Source: Crotophaga sulcirostris (taxonomy: Eukaryota > Chordata > Aves > Cuculiformes > Crotophagidae). From it: DNA of 64,000 nt. A model generated the notes under the pieces. It saw only the letters and a list, made by a program, of their open reading frames with translations. It ran no database searches and was not told the DNA's origin. Position numbers and translations under genes: made by a program. Below are positions 38,901-53,258 of this stretch, in pieces; the stretch's first letter is position 1; each line of letters opens with the position of its first letter. The stretch is taken from positions 335,124 to 399,123 of the forward strand of contig VYZB01000343.1 in assembly GCA_013397455.1 (NCBI GenBank). Direction: 5' to 3'.

Positions 38901-41900
38901 CTCTAAGAAAACAGCCACATTCTGCTCTTCAAGGTAAGTAGAGGTATTTAGAAAGGTATAGGTATTTAAACAAAGAAACATAACCAAATCTTTTACTTTT
39001 TAATTCATGGCTGTTTGTCAGGTTCCAAGGAAAAAGAACAAAAAATGGAAAAAAAAAATCATTTTAATGAAGCAAAAAGGCCTATAAAAATATTTGAAGA
39101 CTATGAGGCTATTTTCTTTTTAGAAATGTTCTTATAAAAGTTAGGTTTTAAAACAACTTGATTTCTAATTAGAATTGTCACATGATTTTTATCACTAGAA
39201 ATCAGATCCTGTGTTTTCAATGTGGTCTATCATCTTTGAGTTGGAAATAAGATTTAGTGAACTGAAGTCAACCTACATAAGGAGTATTACTGAACCAATA
39301 GAGTTACCTTCCAAGCAATTATTGTTGAAAACGAAAACACATTAGTATAGCCCATATTTGTGACTTTGTATTCAGAGAAGCCCATGTTTTAAACCACACA
39401 AAAGAACAGGGAAAACCTTTAAGGCTTCCCAGAAAGTACCTGGTTATTCTCAGTGTATTTGTATAGAGCCTTCTTTATGCCTTGAAACAGAACAATACAA
39501 AAAAAGGGCTATTTAATTTTTTTAATGGTTGATAAATGTGTCTCTCCATAAATATGTATGATCTATGTGTTTAGTTTTCTATAATGAGTATTATTTTAAA
39601 GAGAAAGAAAACACCAGGCCACATAAATGTCAGTGTAGAATGGAGATATATGAGGCTTAGATGAGCTCCACAGAATTATATATATTTGTTTCAGGTTGTA
39701 CTTTAATTAGTTTGGGATATAATCAACTCAGTGCATAACATATCCCTGTGTTTCTTTGTACTGGAAGTGCAGCAGGTGTGACTGACGATTCCACAGTTCA
39801 GGATAAAGCTGATAACTCTTTTCCTGTAAACTCCTGCTGAAAAGACAGACAGGAATAACAGTTTCTCATCCAAATGCCAGTTTTGAATACAGTGATCCAA
39901 TTTCTGTTTTGCACTTAAAAGAAACAACTTATGTTTTGGGAAGAAAATTCTTATTCGGCATGTCCAGCTCTTCAGACTCCTTCCTGAACACAGTAAGGGA
40001 ATCATGAAAGCCCACAGTCTTCAGGAGCTGTGAAAGACCACGACTGCAACTCTGCTCCAGGTACCCTGTGGTCCTGGGCAAACACGGGAAACTTGACACA
40101 CAACCAATAAGAAGAAAACCAACAAATGATAAAAAAATGGTACAGAGTATAACTGCTTAAGACACATTTTCACTGAGCTATACTAAAATTACAAGACTAC
40201 TAGAAGGCATTTCAGAAAATTGTCCAGATCACCTAGATGACTTCCGTACCAAAATTCTGGAATTCCTTTTCCCAGTTCTCTGGCACATCTACAGCCACAT
40301 AAAGAGATAGCTCTCAATAGTATGTTTTTTAGGCTTAAACTGGGGTGCACTTTTAGTGGTAGTTCAGGGCCAGACAAGGGTGAAGCCTAGAGGAAAATTT
40401 AGTTTTAATTTCTGACTTCCACACTCACATTTCTTCCCTTGAGCGTGCCACCATTTAAAAAATGAGAGAAGCAGAAATCTTCTCATAAAGTGCTTTATTT
40501 ATTTAGTTAGTTATTTATTACGTTAATAAGAAGGACTGTAAGAGTGAAGAGCTGCTTGTTAGGCTCCTAAACACTACAGATGTGATTGTGGGTAGTCTCT
40601 GGCCTATATTTCACTCCTCTGGAATCCTTCTTCTTTGGGTCTTGTTTGTGACAATTCAGGTTTTCCAAAATTAGTGGAGCAGGGATGAAGTGTTGTTTCT
40701 AGCTAGATAGAGTAATGTTGTTGAAGTATCCTCCTGATCATCACCAAATCCAGGGTATGATATTAGGTACAAGTCTACACTGATGCCAGTTCTTGTTCCA
40801 GAAATGTTTACTTCTCAGGGTTCCCCTAGCTACTCCTGTGACATTTAAAGGAGGCCATATCTGAAAGTCATTAACTACCTATATAGCACTCCACTCTGTA
40901 AAGAAAAGAATGGTCTGTGCTTCTCTGTTGCTGTAGATGAGTAATTTCATGAATGATTTTACTGTGTTGAATATGAAAAAAGGCTCAGAGACATTACATT
41001 TTCTCTAAGGTTCAAAAGTAATTGGAAAAGAGAGTGAAGAGGTTGATTGTTTCATTTAAATGAAAATTAGTTGGTAAATACCCCATTTAAACTCAAACAG
41101 TTGTGATTTCATGTTACATTTAGAAGATTTTCCCATACTGAGATATTTTATGGTGATTCTATCAGCATTTTGTCTCTTCTGCTCCCCTTCTCTTCATCCT
41201 TCCCCACTAAATCTGTTTAATATTTCACGGTTTCTCACCAAAATCAGCTTTATTTTTATTTAATAGGAAGGTTGACAGATATCCACATGGGTGAGGCATT
41301 GGTAGGCTCACCTCAAATGAGCTGCTAAAGTTTATGTCTTTTTCACTAAACCTGCAGTCTTTCATAGGTCACCGAAGTGGGAACCATCAAATCTATTGGT
41401 GTGATTAGTTTCATTTAGTTTGCAACAGCCCTGGCTTGCTGGAGTGATTTGTTTATGTGGATCCATGAGCATGACTCCTAAAAATACTGTTTGTGGCCAA
41501 ATCCTTGTGATTATTTTGTTAAACTATATCAAAGTGCAACTAGTATGTAAAATTCCCCAAGTAACATATGTAATATCTGTTTAGTGACATCATTTGCCTA
41601 GCTGCTTCATCTCCTGGAAAACAGTTTATGTTCCCTTCCACTTAATTCTTTGGATTGCACTTCCAATGGCATTTTGAAGCAAGAAATCAGTGTTTCTCTG
41701 TCTAAATGCTGTGCAACAAGGAAACACTGAATGTGGCCCCCTGGACGCTGCTGGCCAAAAGATTCTTATCTCCTAACCTTGGTTCACATTACTACCACAT
41801 GAAGGACCGGAAAGAAAGAAGCCTGTTTTTCTGTCACAACAGTTGCTTGCTCCTGACTTTTTACCACTGAACTTTCTAGAGTAGTGTTCGTTCTGCTGTG

Positions 41901-43519
41901 CAATACAGGCATTGCAGAGGCATTCTAATCCAAAAAAGTTCTATCTACCGTTGACAGTTTTTCTTCATACAGTCTGATAATACTCCAGAGCTCTTATACT
42001 CCTCTAAGATATTTTCTAACCTCATTATCTTCTAGTTTAGATCAGTGTTCTGGCCAGCAGTCAGATGGCTATGAATGCTGCTGCTAATGAACTATAAACT
42101 GTCCAGGGATTAAAATGTTGGCTTCACATTTAGTATACAGATTTGGAGATTTTATATATAGGATAAGAAATGTTTAATATTTTTTTTTTCTTTATGGGTG
42201 TTAACACTTAAACACATTATCCAGAACACACCTGAGACAATTGTGTCCTTCCAAGGATATGTTTCAGTCAAAGGAGGAAGAAAGTATCATAATTCACAAT
42301 ACATGAGCACTCTTTATGAATTCAGCTCAGTTAATGCTATGGTTTCATTTATAATGCATTATAGTGCACCCAGCTGATAAAGTTCTCCTTGAAATTTTGA
42401 CTTGCACCATGAACTACAATTCCTTGTAAAAAAACAACCAGGGTGTAATTCTGCTTGCCTATGAAACCCCATTAGTATTAATATTCTTACAGTGCCATAA
42501 CTGAAATGAGAATTAGTTCCAATTAGATATTGTATCAGAGTGTTCATGTGCTGTCAACCCAAATCCTGATGGATTGCACGTTGAGAGACATCTTCATGGG
42601 AATAGGATTCAAGGAACTACTAGTCAGGTTGACAATAGGTAACTAGCAATAGAACACCTAAATCTCAAACAGCACAGAACTTCTTTGATCCTTTTGCAAC
42701 ATACAATCATGTTACACAACAATCATGTTACTTTCCAACCAGTTTTGTTAGACAAGTAACAGTTACAAAGTTTTGAGTAGACATGATATGTCTCTTATAT
42801 GTTGAATAAATATGTAATAGAGTGCTGCTACGTGGAAAGGCATATGCTCTTTTCATGTCCTCTGAGGATAGAACAAGAAGTAATGGGTTAAAAGTTCAGC
42901 AAAAGATTTTAAGTTATCCATTAGGAAGACCATTTTACTGTATGGAGAGTTTACTCTACTAGAACAGTTTGTTAGACTGTGGAAACCCGCTTTCTAGAGG
43001 CTCTAAAATGAGGCTAGCTAAACATCTGTCAAATATGGCTAATATGTACTCATCCGATCTTCGGCCAGGAGAGTAGGTTACATGACCTCATGGGATTTAA
43101 TGATAAACAGCATTATTTTACTAGTGGAAAAGTTTTTGCGAACAATGAAACTGTAAATGTTGATCCTCAAAGTCTACTATGTCATATTTTAAACCAGCAG
43201 ATCATCTTAATAAAGTAGAATATTCTGTTTGGAAATGTAGTTTACAACACATATCCACATCTCATGAACTTCTGCAAGAAGAAAATATGCATAAGGTATT
43301 TTACTCCAGCATTCATCCTACTGTAGATGATGGCTTACCAGTATGATAACATAATACAAAATATACGTTATTTAAGTTAAAAATAGTTTCTAGGCCACAT
43401 ATGGAGCATGGAAACAACAGATCTTGTGCAAACCCACTAATAAAATAATGAATGCTATACCTCTAAATCCATTAATTTATATTTTATATATCTGCTTTAG
43501 AATTGAACCCTAGATGTGC
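35978..43519. other. Unique AT-rich stretch, no gene recognised
   Basis: No gene, repeat family or RNA gene was recognised. Open frames are 100 codons or shorter and carry no known motif. A 12-base word (CAATCATGTTAC) is repeated nearly in tandem at 42705-42732. The stretch at 41.38-41.53 kb is compositionally complex and repeat-free, but I cannot show conservation from sequence alone. Confidence 0.55.
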
Positions 43520-43567
43520 NNNNNNNNNNNNNNNNNNNNNNNNNNNNNNNNNNNNNNNNNNNNNNNN
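43520..43567. other. Assembly gap (48 N)
   Basis: Forty-eight consecutive N mark unresolved sequence in a draft assembly. The gap size may be an estimate. The flanks are ordinary AT-rich sequence and do not reveal what was missed. Confidence 0.99.
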
Positions 43568-44308
43568 AGAAGTAGATATTTATATTGTAGTATACTGAGA
43601 TTAGATCACATAAATCTTTGACTGGATTATTGTCCTACCATTGACTTAATATCATCAACCGTCTCTTTATTGGTCTAATACATCTTAAGGAAATGGAAAA
43701 ATACTACAGCAGTTGTCTAACATAGTGAAGATAGCATCTGAGAAACCTTCATGAGAAGCCTTCATAAATTGAATTACCTACTATTTGCCTAGGTCAGGAG
43801 CGCTCACACAGGCCATTATTACAGCTCAGCTGATACACAGTAACTTTTAAACCATAGTAATTATATAGTTTTACCAAGCCCTAAGCCTTTTATTTTGGAA
43901 TTAGATATAAACTCACCTGAATCATGGTCAGAGCAGTTTGTCTGGCACGTTACTATGGCACCCATAAGTACAATTAGACTTAAAACTCCTTTATCTCATT
44001 GAAACATATGAAGCAGCTTTTATAGAGATTATTCAGGACCAAAAGTCTGTTCTACACATGGCTAACATCCATTACAACTAACTGAGGTTTTTCTTCCCCT
44101 TTCAATGGCATGAATTGTTTTGGCATGGGTGCACTCATTTAAACTATGTATGTTCTGTATTCTTTTAGTATTATAAGTCTTTGGGTTCAAAAGTATACTA
44201 TCTTGCACTTGCATTGCGATAGGAAAGGTAAAATATATAAAAATTCAGTCTTTAGTCAATCTGGTTCTGGATCCTGAGCTCAGCCAGTATCTGTCATAGT
44301 AATCTAGG

Positions 44309-44329
44309 AAAAAAAAAAAAAAAAAAAAA
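44309..44329. repeat. Poly(A) homopolymer, A21
   Basis: Twenty-one consecutive A are followed by GAAAAGGG. I see no retrotransposon body immediately upstream on the + strand and no target-site duplication, so this is a homopolymer tract rather than a demonstrable retroposon tail. Confidence 0.9.
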
Positions 44330-45809
44330 GAAAAGGGTTGCCTTCTTGAAGAAGGCAAATTCCTCTGGTCAGAAGCTTTTCTCCCCTTTCAAACTCTTTG
44401 GGCTTTTTTTATTTTTTATCTCGCCACTTCTAAAACACATGCAGTAAGAGAAATCAAACACAAATATGTAAAGATACATTAAAATTTTAACTGAAGTCAG
44501 AACTTAATATATAATGTAGAACCTTATACTGCACCTCAGCATGACAAAATTTGAGTCAAAGTTGTAATTCTCTCTCGGAGTTTTGTTGCCTCTTTCATTT
44601 TCTTCTTTTTTTATTCTTTCAAGCAGACAACCATTTCTTTATGGACATGTGGTTTTTTTAAGTTTTATATATTATGTCTACACACTTGCCTGTTTACTAG
44701 ATGATAACAGTGAAGAGAGAAGAGGGACCAATAATGGAAAATAACGATGAGAGGGGGAGTATTATTAAATACTCTTGAACCTCCAGAGGCGACATATTTC
44801 TATCGCTGCTTCTGGCACCAAAAGTAGTTGGCATGAGAACAACTGTCTCATTTACTCTTCTTTAGCACAAGGAGACAAAGTTACTGGTAAGATTTGTACT
44901 ACCCAAGCAAATTTTTTAAAAAAGAATTGTTTCACTAATTGTCATATCTGTACAGCACAGACTTCGTCCTTATGTGCTTTTCAAATTAGCAACATGAAGC
45001 ATATTAAACTGATTAATAGCTGTGTGAATTCAGGATCAAGCTAGCTGAAAACAATGGCTTGCTCTTGTGTGTCTAAAATTATGGGCATTGAATAAAACTG
45101 GTAAAGTAAGAATATATTTGTGATCAATTAGGAATTAGTATCAAAATTTATATGAAATTGCTTAATTTAGATTTATTAATGTCATGAAGTGTAGTGTTAC
45201 ATCTCCATATTGTTCTCGTAGATACGGCTTTTGACCTAACTAGAACCTTGAAGTATCATAGGGAATAAGACCTGAAAAGAAATATTTGTTCATAATGTGA
45301 ACAGGACCAGATAACACAATCCCAGAAGTGTGTGATACCAACCAAAGGAGGGAAATTTGGGAGTGTGGGAATGAAGCCATGAGGTGAGATAGTATTTTGA
45401 TTTATCAGGAACTCCTACAGCCCCCATGAACATGAGGAGTTAAGGCTCCCAGAATACAGTAGCAGTACAAATGCCATCTGTCCTGTTTCACTGTTGAATC
45501 ACTTGCATGCAATTTGCTATACACCAACATACTTTGGGGTATTAGAATAACTACAATATATGGTCTAAGCTGCTCATAGCTTTGTGTGAAGATGAAAATA
45601 AGAAGAAACTCTATGCTTACAATACAGAAGACTTGAACTCGGGAGGTTTTTCCTTTTCTATAGCTGTGTGTATGACATATTATCTTCCTACAATTACTTG
45701 TGCCTTGACTTGGCTACCTGCATAGCAATTCATATTGTTCCAATGGTGCATAAAATTAACTGTAGGTGTAAAACTTTGTGTAGTGAGCACTGTAATTTAT
45801 TTCTGTGCC

Positions 45810-47171
45810 TCACTTACTGCAGAATATTAGATCGTCCAATGTAAGGAAGGGACTGATCCTTGACTTCTCATTTTTAGAAGTTGCACCCCATGTTAGGTCA
45901 ATATAACAGAACATCTGCACAGAGTTGCAAGAGGGATATCGTGTGACAGTATGAACACACATGTCCACAAGTACTCTGGCTATGTGCAGCACAGCAAGTT
46001 CTCCAGCTTTGAAGGAGCTAGGGAAAAACATGTGGGGAACAGGAGTTATGAGAGTGTGAGATGCCATAGCTGCAAGCAAGGCTGTGAGGAAATGCCTCAT
46101 ATGGTGCAAAGCAGCAGAAGACCAAATCCAGATTTTTGTCAGCTCTCCATGCTTCAATGAGCTATTGAAGAACGAATGAACCATGGATAAACTTGCTTTT
46201 TCTCCTTGCAGGCAGTGCTACTACTCTTAGGCCTTATGGATGGTATTCATCTTGCCCAGCTTCAGAGCTGACAGCACAGATGTCTGCAAGTACTCAATGT
46301 AGCCTCTCTTTATAATTCATAGAGGGCACCTTGGGGTGCAATTGATCTAATTCTAAAGTAGACATCTAAAATAGGCCAGAAAAATCATGTCTCAGAAGTA
46401 TAATATCAACCATTTACTGGATTTGAATTTGATCTATCATATCCATGCTCAGTATGCTATACAATAATTTGTGCATTTATAAGTATCTTCATTGCCTATG
46501 TCATCCTGAGGAAGGGTCTTAAAAAGATTTGCAGCCATAAGAAGGCAGAACAGATGGTATAACAGCTTCATCTGGCAATGACTAACATATACATATGAGG
46601 CCTACTCAGGACTGATGCTTTTCTCCTCTAAGTAATTGAACAGCTTCTTAACAGGACAGCTGGAAGGACTGCTGAGCCTACTTCCATTCTTCTGGACACA
46701 GTGGCCTGTATCTGAAACAGAACAGAGGAGCTGAGCTTTCTGGCATGACCAATTGTTTTGCTCACAAAATCAAACACAAACAAGGAGAAAATAAGAACAG
46801 TAGTAAAAAAATCAAAAAAGTTTCTATATTCCTTTTGCTTATTACAGTAAATTGCAAGGTTCATATACCCATGAAGCAGGAATAAATCAGAAGTTGAGTT
46901 ACTAGTGACAGAGAGAGTAGACGGATGGGAACACTCCTTTAGAAGTAATAGATCTTGCAGAGTCTGAGGAAAGTCATTCTCTTGCAGATGCCAAAGGTAA
47001 CCCAGTAAAGCTATTTTGACTGAAGGCATTCGTGAACAGATTCAGGAAGGACTGAATCAATACTATAATTCTTGGTATTAATATGGCACATAGATAACAC
47101 TGAGAGTTGGTGCCAAGGCTAAAGATTTCCATATATGCATATCCTAGGACATTCTGTTCTTCTGGCTTCAT
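45810..47171 (-). other. Cluster of unidentified minus-strand open frames
   Basis: Three minus-strand open frames of 124 (45810-46184), 133 (46628-47029) and 65 codons (46974-47171) lie close together. The last two overlap in different frames, as a decayed coding sequence might. The 133-codon frame contains a hydrophobic stretch rich in F, L and V, but also polar interruptions. I compared the conceptual order of the frames with seven-transmembrane receptors, including olfactory receptors. I could not align the conserved motifs (MAYDRY, the PMLNP region) convincingly. I do not recognise a family, and chance remains the simplest explanation. Confidence 0.2.
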
Positions 47172-47532
47172 ATTAAAATCATCTCGATACCGGTATACAG
47201 ATGGTAAATGATCTCTAATATGAGGGTCTCTACATGCCTCAAAAGGACTTGTGAGCTAAGTTCTCAAAGAGTGGGAAAGGACAGTGGGCAGGTGTTTTTC
47301 TGTTTGTAGATCTAGTGCAGAAATCTACTTTTATGTATTAGGATATTGCGGTTAGCTTTTCAGCAAAGAGGAAGCTCCGGAAGCTAAGAGTGCTGATAGG
47401 TTCTTTCCAAGGAAAGAATATAAACTACAAAATCTAATCGACAGATACAGACAAGGTACATTTCAAAGAAGGCTATTCAAGGACAGGTGGAAATTTATAT
47501 TCAAAGCAGGTCTCAGTGACTTCTCTAACAGA

Positions 47533-47572
47533 AGAAACAAACAAACAAACCAACCACAAAATAGAAACAAAA
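47533..47572. repeat. AAAC/AACC-rich microsatellite
   Basis: Tandem AAAC units pass into CCAACCACAAAATAG-type A/C sequence, with the A/C strand on the + strand. Confidence 0.65.
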
Positions 47573-49127
47573 GCCTTTTGGATGGGGACAGGGGAAGAAA
47601 AAACAAATAAAAGGAATACTCTGCAAAAGAGACTGAGAAGGCAAGTTCTCCCTTGAAACAGTCAGATGTTGAAGAAAGACCTAGCTCAGTTCAAACATCA
47701 ATTGAAAATAAGAGTTAGGGGTACAGAAGGGGGAGAGTTTTAAACCTACATAAAAAAAAAATCACAATATACCATTGTAACTAAGAATCCTAATCTGTTT
47801 AAAGAACTTTTCTGTACAAGGCTCTCCAAAGACTAAGGTAGAAGATACAAATATCCTGACCAGTGCAAGTATCACTTAAATATATTAGATGTTTCCTAAA
47901 ACAACCAACAATGAAACTGCAAGTGGCCAGTTTTTTAGCACATCCTCACTGTAGCCACTGCTACAGTACTCAATTGGTGTTCTTCTTTATAAGTTATTAC
48001 ATATTTATCATGTAATATCTCAGCATTTTATACACACACAAATGAATTAATCAGATATACTTGAATGACTTCTTAAGAAAAACTGTCTTTTTTAAACTAA
48101 AAATTCCAGGATTTTTTTTGTTGTTGTTACTTGTTTTTTCTGTCTTGTTTAGTTTTTTTAATACTTATCAGTTAAAAATTCACATAACCTACTTCATCAT
48201 GAAGTCTCACACAGAATTATGGTGTAGAACTCTCTGGGGAAAATTGCTGGTATAGAACATATTTGTGCAGTGGGAAACTGGAAGAAATGTGAGGTATGAG
48301 AATATCCTCACTCAGTACTACTGCTGAACATGGTTTCTCATTAAATCTCAGCCCCACTTGCTGGGTCACTGGCCTGGCTAATTGAAAGACCAAAGAAATT
48401 CGGACTCTCCTGCAGAGATTTGCTCAGTCATCAGTCTTTTACAACCACCAGCCTGACTGTCATGTGCAACATTCCTACCTTTCCTCTAGCTAAGGCAGGC
48501 AATACCACAGCCCTCCTGCAGACAATGGAGAGTGGAGGAAGCTATTCTATATGTTAACTATCCTTTGTAGAGCCAAAACAATTCCTACTCTCCATCTGCT
48601 GTGTTCACCTAACTCTGCTCTTGTTTCTAAAGGTCACAAAGCTCAATAAAACATTTTAAACCACTCTGTAAAAGAGAAGTGTTCCACTACTGAGGCTTTC
48701 TAGATGTGGGTTAATTTTCTTCTGAGACCACCACAAATACTCTTTCCCATTCAGCAAGATCCCACATGCAAGATTATTTATAATCTTAGCATGTATACCT
48801 TAGGGAGAAAAACTGTCAAGTTTTGCAACCAAGCCATTAGGCTATATATTTGAAGTGCATGGTTCCTCACACTGAAACAAATAGCAAGGGGCCTGAATGA
48901 TCAGAGAGCAAAGAGACAGAAGGTGCAATGATATATTTGAGCACCAGGGATCAGATGTCTGACAGTGACAAGGCAAAGAATTGGAAAAAAGTCTCCCTGT
49001 GGGTCCTGGCATTTTCCGGACATAAAGGTGACACATATTCAGCCTGGGCTTGGGAGTATGGATTTATATAGTGCAGACAAACACATCTGCTGCATATATA
49101 GTCCTGCAGCTTTGGATTAAATGTTGC

Positions 49128-49148
49128 GGGCGGGGGGACGGGGGAAGG
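49128..49148 (+). other. G-rich patch, possible quadruplex
   Basis: G runs of 3, 6, 5 and 2 are separated by 1 or 2 bases. A three-tetrad quadruplex would need an unusual split of the G6 run or a bulge, while a two-tetrad form is possible. It stands out in AT-rich DNA, but no flanking promoter or gene is recognised. Confidence 0.5.
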
Positions 49149-52100
49149 AAGAATGGAAGAATGAAATTTGTTTTCCCCAGGTGGTTCTTTTAATGACAGA
49201 TTTTTTTTGCCACTGGAGATGAGGGAGACTTAGAACAGCTCCCAAACTTGTTCTAAAACCTAACTGCACCCAGGTAGTCTTGTATAAGAGCTGGAAAAAA
49301 GCCCATGTACAAAGAATGTCAATGGAAGTAAAAGAGTAAATAAAACTTTCTCCTTTTTTCAGGTCTCCTTCTCCAGTTGAATGAAGATTGGCATAAATTC
49401 CAAACAGTGTAAGATGACATTCTTCCAGAGCAAAGTGCGTAACTCAGTAGGCAAATGAACACCGTTTTTCTCTTTGTTCTATCATGAGAACAAAGAAAGT
49501 TCACCTTCTGTGTATACTGTCTCTTGTGACTGTATGCCTGCACATGGTTCCATGTTGTCCAGTTTTGACATAGATTACCTAAAATCTTTTACATTTTCAT
49601 TAGAATATAAATAGGCATCTGTAATTTTCAAATGGAGGAAACTCAAAATGAGTAGACAAAATGCAATGGGAAAGAAAAAGGCCTTTTACTTTACTGCTGC
49701 CCAATCTGTCTGCTGGGAAGGTCCTCTCTATCAGGCATTTTGAATAATATGCTCATTGTCTGAGTAACAGAAAACTCAGTAATTCTCTTCTGGTCCTTAG
49801 GAAGTTGTCTTCTTGTGCCAAGGCTCAGCTCCTTGCATCCCTCTTCTCTCAATAGATTCTCTGTCTACACTGCAAGCTCCTAGTTGCTTCTATGGCACTT
49901 TCTTTACTGCTTGCCAAAACAGAAAACCCACAACCTTCTGTGGGGACACACCCAGTAATTCCACAGGGGAGGGGCAGTCTCCTCTCCCTCCACTTGACCT
50001 ACTCATTCTCTCCTTGAACCAAAAAAATATATCCCTAAGAACAAATCTATGAAATAGATCAAATAGGTTTGTGAAAAACAGCCTCAATAGCCTTCAATTT
50101 GCAATTATTTCCTGCTGTGTACTCAATCAACAGTCATAATGGGCATGATTCTGAAGAAAACATCTGCATCAGAACACCTCCATAATTTATACAAACTTAC
50201 ACTTACACTTAAAATTAGTGCTAGCCATTTTCTATCTTTGAAGGTACAAAGCCTAGAGTTGTCAGGGTTCAGGAAAGTTCGCACTTTTAGCTGAACTTTA
50301 TGGCTTAAATCCAACTCTGATTAGCAGCCAGATATTCTGTGTTGGCCCCTTGCAGATGATGTGTTGCAGAAGTGCCATTTAGATATTGCTTCTTCCTCAC
50401 TTTCTTCAAGTATTTTTGGTTCATTTTTTGTATGTCATCACAGCTGGCCACTTTCCTTATAGTTTTGGAGGCAGATATACCTTGGAGGCAGATGTGCATT
50501 CAGATTGCTTGGCAGCGGAGGATGCATTCCTGGAGCCAGAAGAACAAGATTAGAGGGGGAGATAAACACATGATTTTATCTCTCAAATAAAGACTGGCTT
50601 CTGTAGTACCTTAACTATGAAACTTTGGAGTCTCCAAAGGGCCTTGGAGCTATGTATTTATAGGAAAGGGAGTCCTTTTTTTCTCAATTTAAAACATCAG
50701 GTACTTTCTGTCATTTTAATACTTACTATAAATCAAAAAGAAACATGAATATTGTTTTTATCACTGAACACAAACACCATTTGGGGCACATTACAGATAG
50801 GAATTTTGCTTAACAGTTATTGATCAATAATAAGGAAAGTGGTTAGCAGTCCTAAAGAGTATGTGGCAACAGTGTAGGAAGATCCTAGAAAGCATGTAGG
50901 AATAGCACAGCCATTATTTCAAAAACCTCCCAAGTCACTTTGAAAAAGTCACAAACTGACATTAGTGCACTGCTGAGGTCAGTATGTGATTTCCATTAAT
51001 TACAATAGGGGGAAGAATGAAAGTTTAATTTTGCAAGAATTGTGCTTCACTCTATAAAAGAGAAGTAGAATGATTTACCTTTGTGAACAAATTTGCACAT
51101 TCCGTGTTTTAAGTTGCTTAAAATGGGAACAGCTATATCTGTATATACTATGCAACTCATAAACTATACATAGGGTCTTTTGCATCTATTTCATAACACA
51201 AGCATACACACACTTGCCTTCGTAGTCAAGGTAATGAAACAGCTTTTTCTTTACACAACTTCCTTCTAACATAATAAAAAGGCTATATTTTAAAGTCTTT
51301 ATATATTGCTCAGCATGTGTAGGCAACATATGTATTTTGACCCACTTCTAAATCTAAATGAGAGCAGTGAGCTGCATTCCTTCTCTTATCGACATATTTA
51401 TTCTCTAAAAAGCATTGGTTTTGCTCCTATTTGGGATCGAATGAGCTTTTGAAGCCCTACAGGTATCTTTGAAAAGAAGTTGTAAAGGTTTTTACACCTC
51501 AGAATACTCCAATACTATTTAATGGCTGTGACTGTATTGCTAACACTGAAGTAAGAGACATTACTATGAAAATCAAAACAAGATAAGTCAGTTCAACATA
51601 AATACAAAATACTCTATGTTCAATCGGCAGGTAAAGAAAACACTAGAGAATTATGATGCTTTTAGGTCCCAATCCATCAATATACTTAACCACTTCTAGC
51701 ATTAATCATACAAGTGCTTTGATTAATTTCCATTGAACTATTCTAAACCTGAAGTACTTTACTTTCTTAATGATTGAATTTATAGCTTTGGAGGAATGCA
51801 TGGAACTATAAGGATCTGTGCATATCCTTTTCTTCCTAGTGCAAGGACAAAAGAGTGAAACAAAAGGACAGTGCAAGCAATTCCGTTTCAGAAATCTATA
51901 ATTCTTATAAATATCAGTATACACTTCACTTAAAGTTTACAAAGCTGTTATTGATCTGCTGCAGCAAATATGATGCAGAAGAAAAGATAGATTCTAACTC
52001 TCTTGATGTTGGTTTTACATGGCACACATTACCTGAATAGCTGAGTGGCTATCGTTTCAAATGTGAAATGTTGAAGTAATGCACAGTCTTCCAACAATTA

Positions 52101-53218
52101 ATTATTTAGTTGCAAACTGGTGAGTACATTTTTGAAAAACTCTCCTGAGAAAATTTACCAACAAATTTAAGAAATTGTGAATGGCATATCAGTTTCTATA
52201 CATTTCCTTCTTGCACTTGCAGGAAAATGAAGTAAGTGCATAGTGGTCTTATGTCATAATATTGACCAACTTTACCTTTAAAAATGGAAGTGCTGCAGGA
52301 GAACCAGTTAATGTGCATATGAAAGGGTTTTTGATGGGTTTTTAGAAATTCTTGTGTTAGAAAACAAATGGACTGATCTCAGTGGTGCAATCTTTAGAGC
52401 AACTCTACTGAGTGTTTGCTACAAATAAATTCATGTCCCAGGATTTAGAAAAATGTACAAACCTACAAAAATATCAGTCCATGATATGATTCTTGAAGCA
52501 GTAGTGTGTGCCTTAAGGCTCTCCAGAATAAAGGATTTAAAATTTAAGGTTCAGCCTCAAGCATTATTGTCCTTGATAAAACAGCAGGAGGTAAGGACTG
52601 CAGGTGAAATTATCATAGCCTGAAGCCAACCCAGCTGCAACAGGAGAGAGAAGCAGGAGCCAGACAACCCGACAAAATCATAAGCCAGCAGCAGGACAGC
52701 AGTATGAAAAGCTGAACCCAGCCAAAACTGGAACCACCATATTATTAGCAATTGGAATGTGGGGTTATAGAGAGGCATTGCTTGATCTGTGAAGAAGAGA
52801 TGACATAACTGTGATTCATGAATTAGGCTCACTAGGAACTGAACACTGCAAAGAATTACAAGAAGAGTAATTTCCCACTAACATTCAGAGAGGAAATGAA
52901 TAAGACTTGCAAATAATGACAACAACAAAAAGGTGTGTTATAATAGCATGATTAAGTTACAAGTTCAAATAATCCAAAATTTGGATCAAAAGCACTCAGA
53001 AGTTTGCCCAGTTTTTTTTTTTATTCCCTTGTGTGCATATGTTATGAGATGACCATTAATTGCACACTCATTATTTTCTGGATAGGAATCCTTCCTCATT
53101 GAAGTGCACAAAATGGATGATGTTCACTGAGAAAATGTTCAAAATCGTCTAATTTTGCCAAGAAATGCTTTTCCTGATCTCATTCCTCAAGATAACCTAA
53201 TTGATTTGGCAAAGCTTT

Positions 53219-53258
53219 TAAAAAAACAGACACAAATGAAAACAAACAACAAAACCCA
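53219..53258. repeat. A/C-rich low-complexity tract
   Basis: A runs are broken by single C or CCC (AAAACAGACACAAATGAAAA, ACAAACAACAAAACCC). It is another member of the recurring + strand A/C series. Confidence 0.55.

Noticed and set aside
44309..44329. A21 tract as the tail of a processed pseudogene or SINE
   Set aside because: No retrogene body, poly(A) signal at the right distance or target-site duplication could be found around it.
46380..46450. Possible olfactory-receptor motif (a YDR followed by a degenerate PV..YYTSE) on the minus strand
   Set aside because: The surrounding frames are broken by stops, and neither the transmembrane-6 nor the PMLNP motif could be placed. The match is too short to support a receptor pseudogene.
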